This document shows positions 5,734 through 6,375 of a DNA stretch of 6,375 bases, piece by piece. Positions within the stretch are counted from its first letter, which is position 1. Each line of letters opens with the position of its first letter. Origin of the DNA: Candidatus Poseidoniaceae archaeon (GTDB lineage Archaea > Thermoplasmatota > Poseidoniia > Poseidoniales > Poseidoniaceae); NCBI GenBank assembly GCA_029250385.1, contig JAQXFJ010000220.1, positions 1 to 6,375 on the forward strand, given 5' to 3'. Under the pieces are notes generated by a model. That model saw only the letters and a list, made by a program, of their open reading frames with translations. It had not been told where the DNA came from and searched no databases. Made by a program: the position numbers and the translations under genes.

Positions 5734-6375
5734 CTATTCTTCTGATAATCCTTCAAATGAAATGAAGAACTCATTAATGTCAATAACACCATTTTCATCA
5801 TCATCAGACTTATGGAAGATCGAACGAGATTCATCTACAGTATAATTGAAACCCAGTGCTAGTAAGGCGTTTTGGAATTCTCTAACATTCAGATGCCCTT
5901 TGCCACCAAAATCAGCTGCATTGAATGCTGCAAGTCTACGTTCGTGCTCTGATGCGTTCGTGCGGCCAAATTGTTCTCTAAAAGTCGCAATAGGTGTCTT
6001 ATCAGAGGCGATGTAATGTTTTCTACCGTATAGATAGTAAGTTGCCAAACCGGTAATAATTGCCACGCCACCGCCAATAAATGCTTTTGAGCCCATCAGT
6101 ATAACCAAGAATGCCCCAGCAATAATTCCCCACAATTGCATGTATGGATATAGTGGGCTTTTGTAAGCGGGGTCCCAATCATATCTGTCACTGGTTTGTC
6201 TAAGGACAATAACACAAGAATTGATCATCATAAAAATCATAATTTTGAAACCCGAAGCCAATTTTACCACATCTTTTAACGGGACAAATAATATTGCTAA
6301 ACACATGGCAACACCAGTGATTATTATCGGTATGTGAGGTGTTTCAAACCTGACACTAACATCTTCAAGGGGTTG
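5734..6375 (-). CDS. APC-superfamily amino acid permease-like transporter with C-terminal EF-hand pair (5' partial)
   Basis: The frame runs off the window end; 213 residues of the C-terminal part are visible. The ATG at 6306 is internal, because the upstream codons continue a conserved-looking segment. Visible residues 9-17 read R-F-E-T-P-H-I-P-I, matching the R-x-x-T-P-x-x-(A/P) loop of APC permeases. Hydrophobic helices follow: one or two with the L-K-D-V-V-K-L-A-S and N-S-C-V-I-V-L-R motifs typical of the late helices, then after a D-P-A-Y-K-S-P-L-Y-P loop two more (residues about 80-118) corresponding to the last two helices. The cytoplasmic tail contains two EF-hands (loops at residues 155-166 and 191-202). 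The family moves amino acids or related amines by proton or sodium coupling or by exchange; the substrate is not readable here. The EF-hand tail is an unusual addition and suggests calcium sensing. It converges on the surface-protein operon and is transcribed independently of it. Confidence 0.85.
   Translation of the reverse strand, partial: QPLEDVSVRFETPHIPIIITGVAMCLAILFVPLKDVVKLASGFKIMIFMMINSCVIVLRQTSDRYDWDPAYKSPLYPYMQLWGIIAGAFLVILMGSKAFIGGGVAIITGLATYYLYGRKHYIASDKTPIATFREQFGRTNASEHERRLAAFNAADFGGKGHLNVREFQNALLALGFNYTVDESRSIFHKSDDDENGVIDINEFFISFEGLSEE
5770..5913 (-). other. EF-hand pair in the permease tail
   Basis: The second loop (5770-5805, D-D-D-E-N-G-V-I-D-I-N-E) has every canonical ligand: Asp at 1 and 3, Asn at 5, Gly at 6, Ile at 8, Asp at 9 and Glu at 12. 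The first loop (5878-5913, D-F-G-G-K-G-H-L-N-V-R-E) keeps Asp 1, Gly 6, Leu 8 and Glu 12, but has Gly at 3 and Lys at 5, so it probably binds calcium weakly or not at all. The loops are 24 residues apart, the normal spacing for a paired EF-hand unit, and each is flanked by helix-like sequence. Confidence 0.85.

Noticed and set aside
6304..6306. ATG as the start of the permease gene
   Set aside because: Codons upstream to the window edge encode the conserved R-x-x-T-P loop of APC permeases, so this Met is internal and the gene is 5' partial.

Overview
The window carries parts of three genes and has almost no intergenic DNA. Two large, related cell-surface proteins lie head to tail on the + strand. 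The end of an amino-acid-permease-like transporter with a calcium-binding EF-hand tail converges on them from the - strand. The AT-leaning sequence, dense N-x-S/T sequons, GGTGAT-type ribosome site, tight packing, single C-terminal membrane anchors and very acidic tails suggest a marine planktonic archaeon. Marine Group II (Candidatus Poseidoniales) is the best guess. There is no rRNA or marker gene here, so this lineage call is an inference of moderate confidence.

Layout. Positions 1-3063 hold the 3' part of a surface-protein gene whose frame is already open at base 1. It begins inside a DNRLRE (CBM96-like) beta-sandwich domain, continues with eight Ig-like modules of about 87-109 residues, crosses the membrane once, and ends in an acidic, proline-rich, aromatic cytoplasmic tail. 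After 6 bases, positions 3070-5721 (start possibly 3079) hold a complete second gene. It has a signal peptide, eight Ig-like modules, one membrane span, an extremely acidic Asp/Glu/Tyr tail and an aromatic C-terminus. Positions 5734-6375 on the - strand hold the 3' part of an APC-superfamily permease ending in two EF-hands. The convergent genes are 12 bases apart.

The two + strand genes are probably co-transcribed paralogues displayed together on the cell surface. Their ectodomains differ in sequence but share module number, module-boundary motifs, sequon density and a C-terminal pattern, D-I-x-Y-[Y/W]-x7-W, with identical spacing. That last point suggests both tails meet the same cytoplasmic partner. 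The first protein's DNRLRE domain would place a possible polysaccharide-binding head on a long Ig-like stalk, which fits particle or polymer attachment, but no ligand can be read from the sequence. The permease is on the opposite strand and need not be functionally linked. Its EF-hand tail hints at calcium-sensitive transport. No RNA gene, mobile element, CRISPR array or convincing promoter or terminator was seen.
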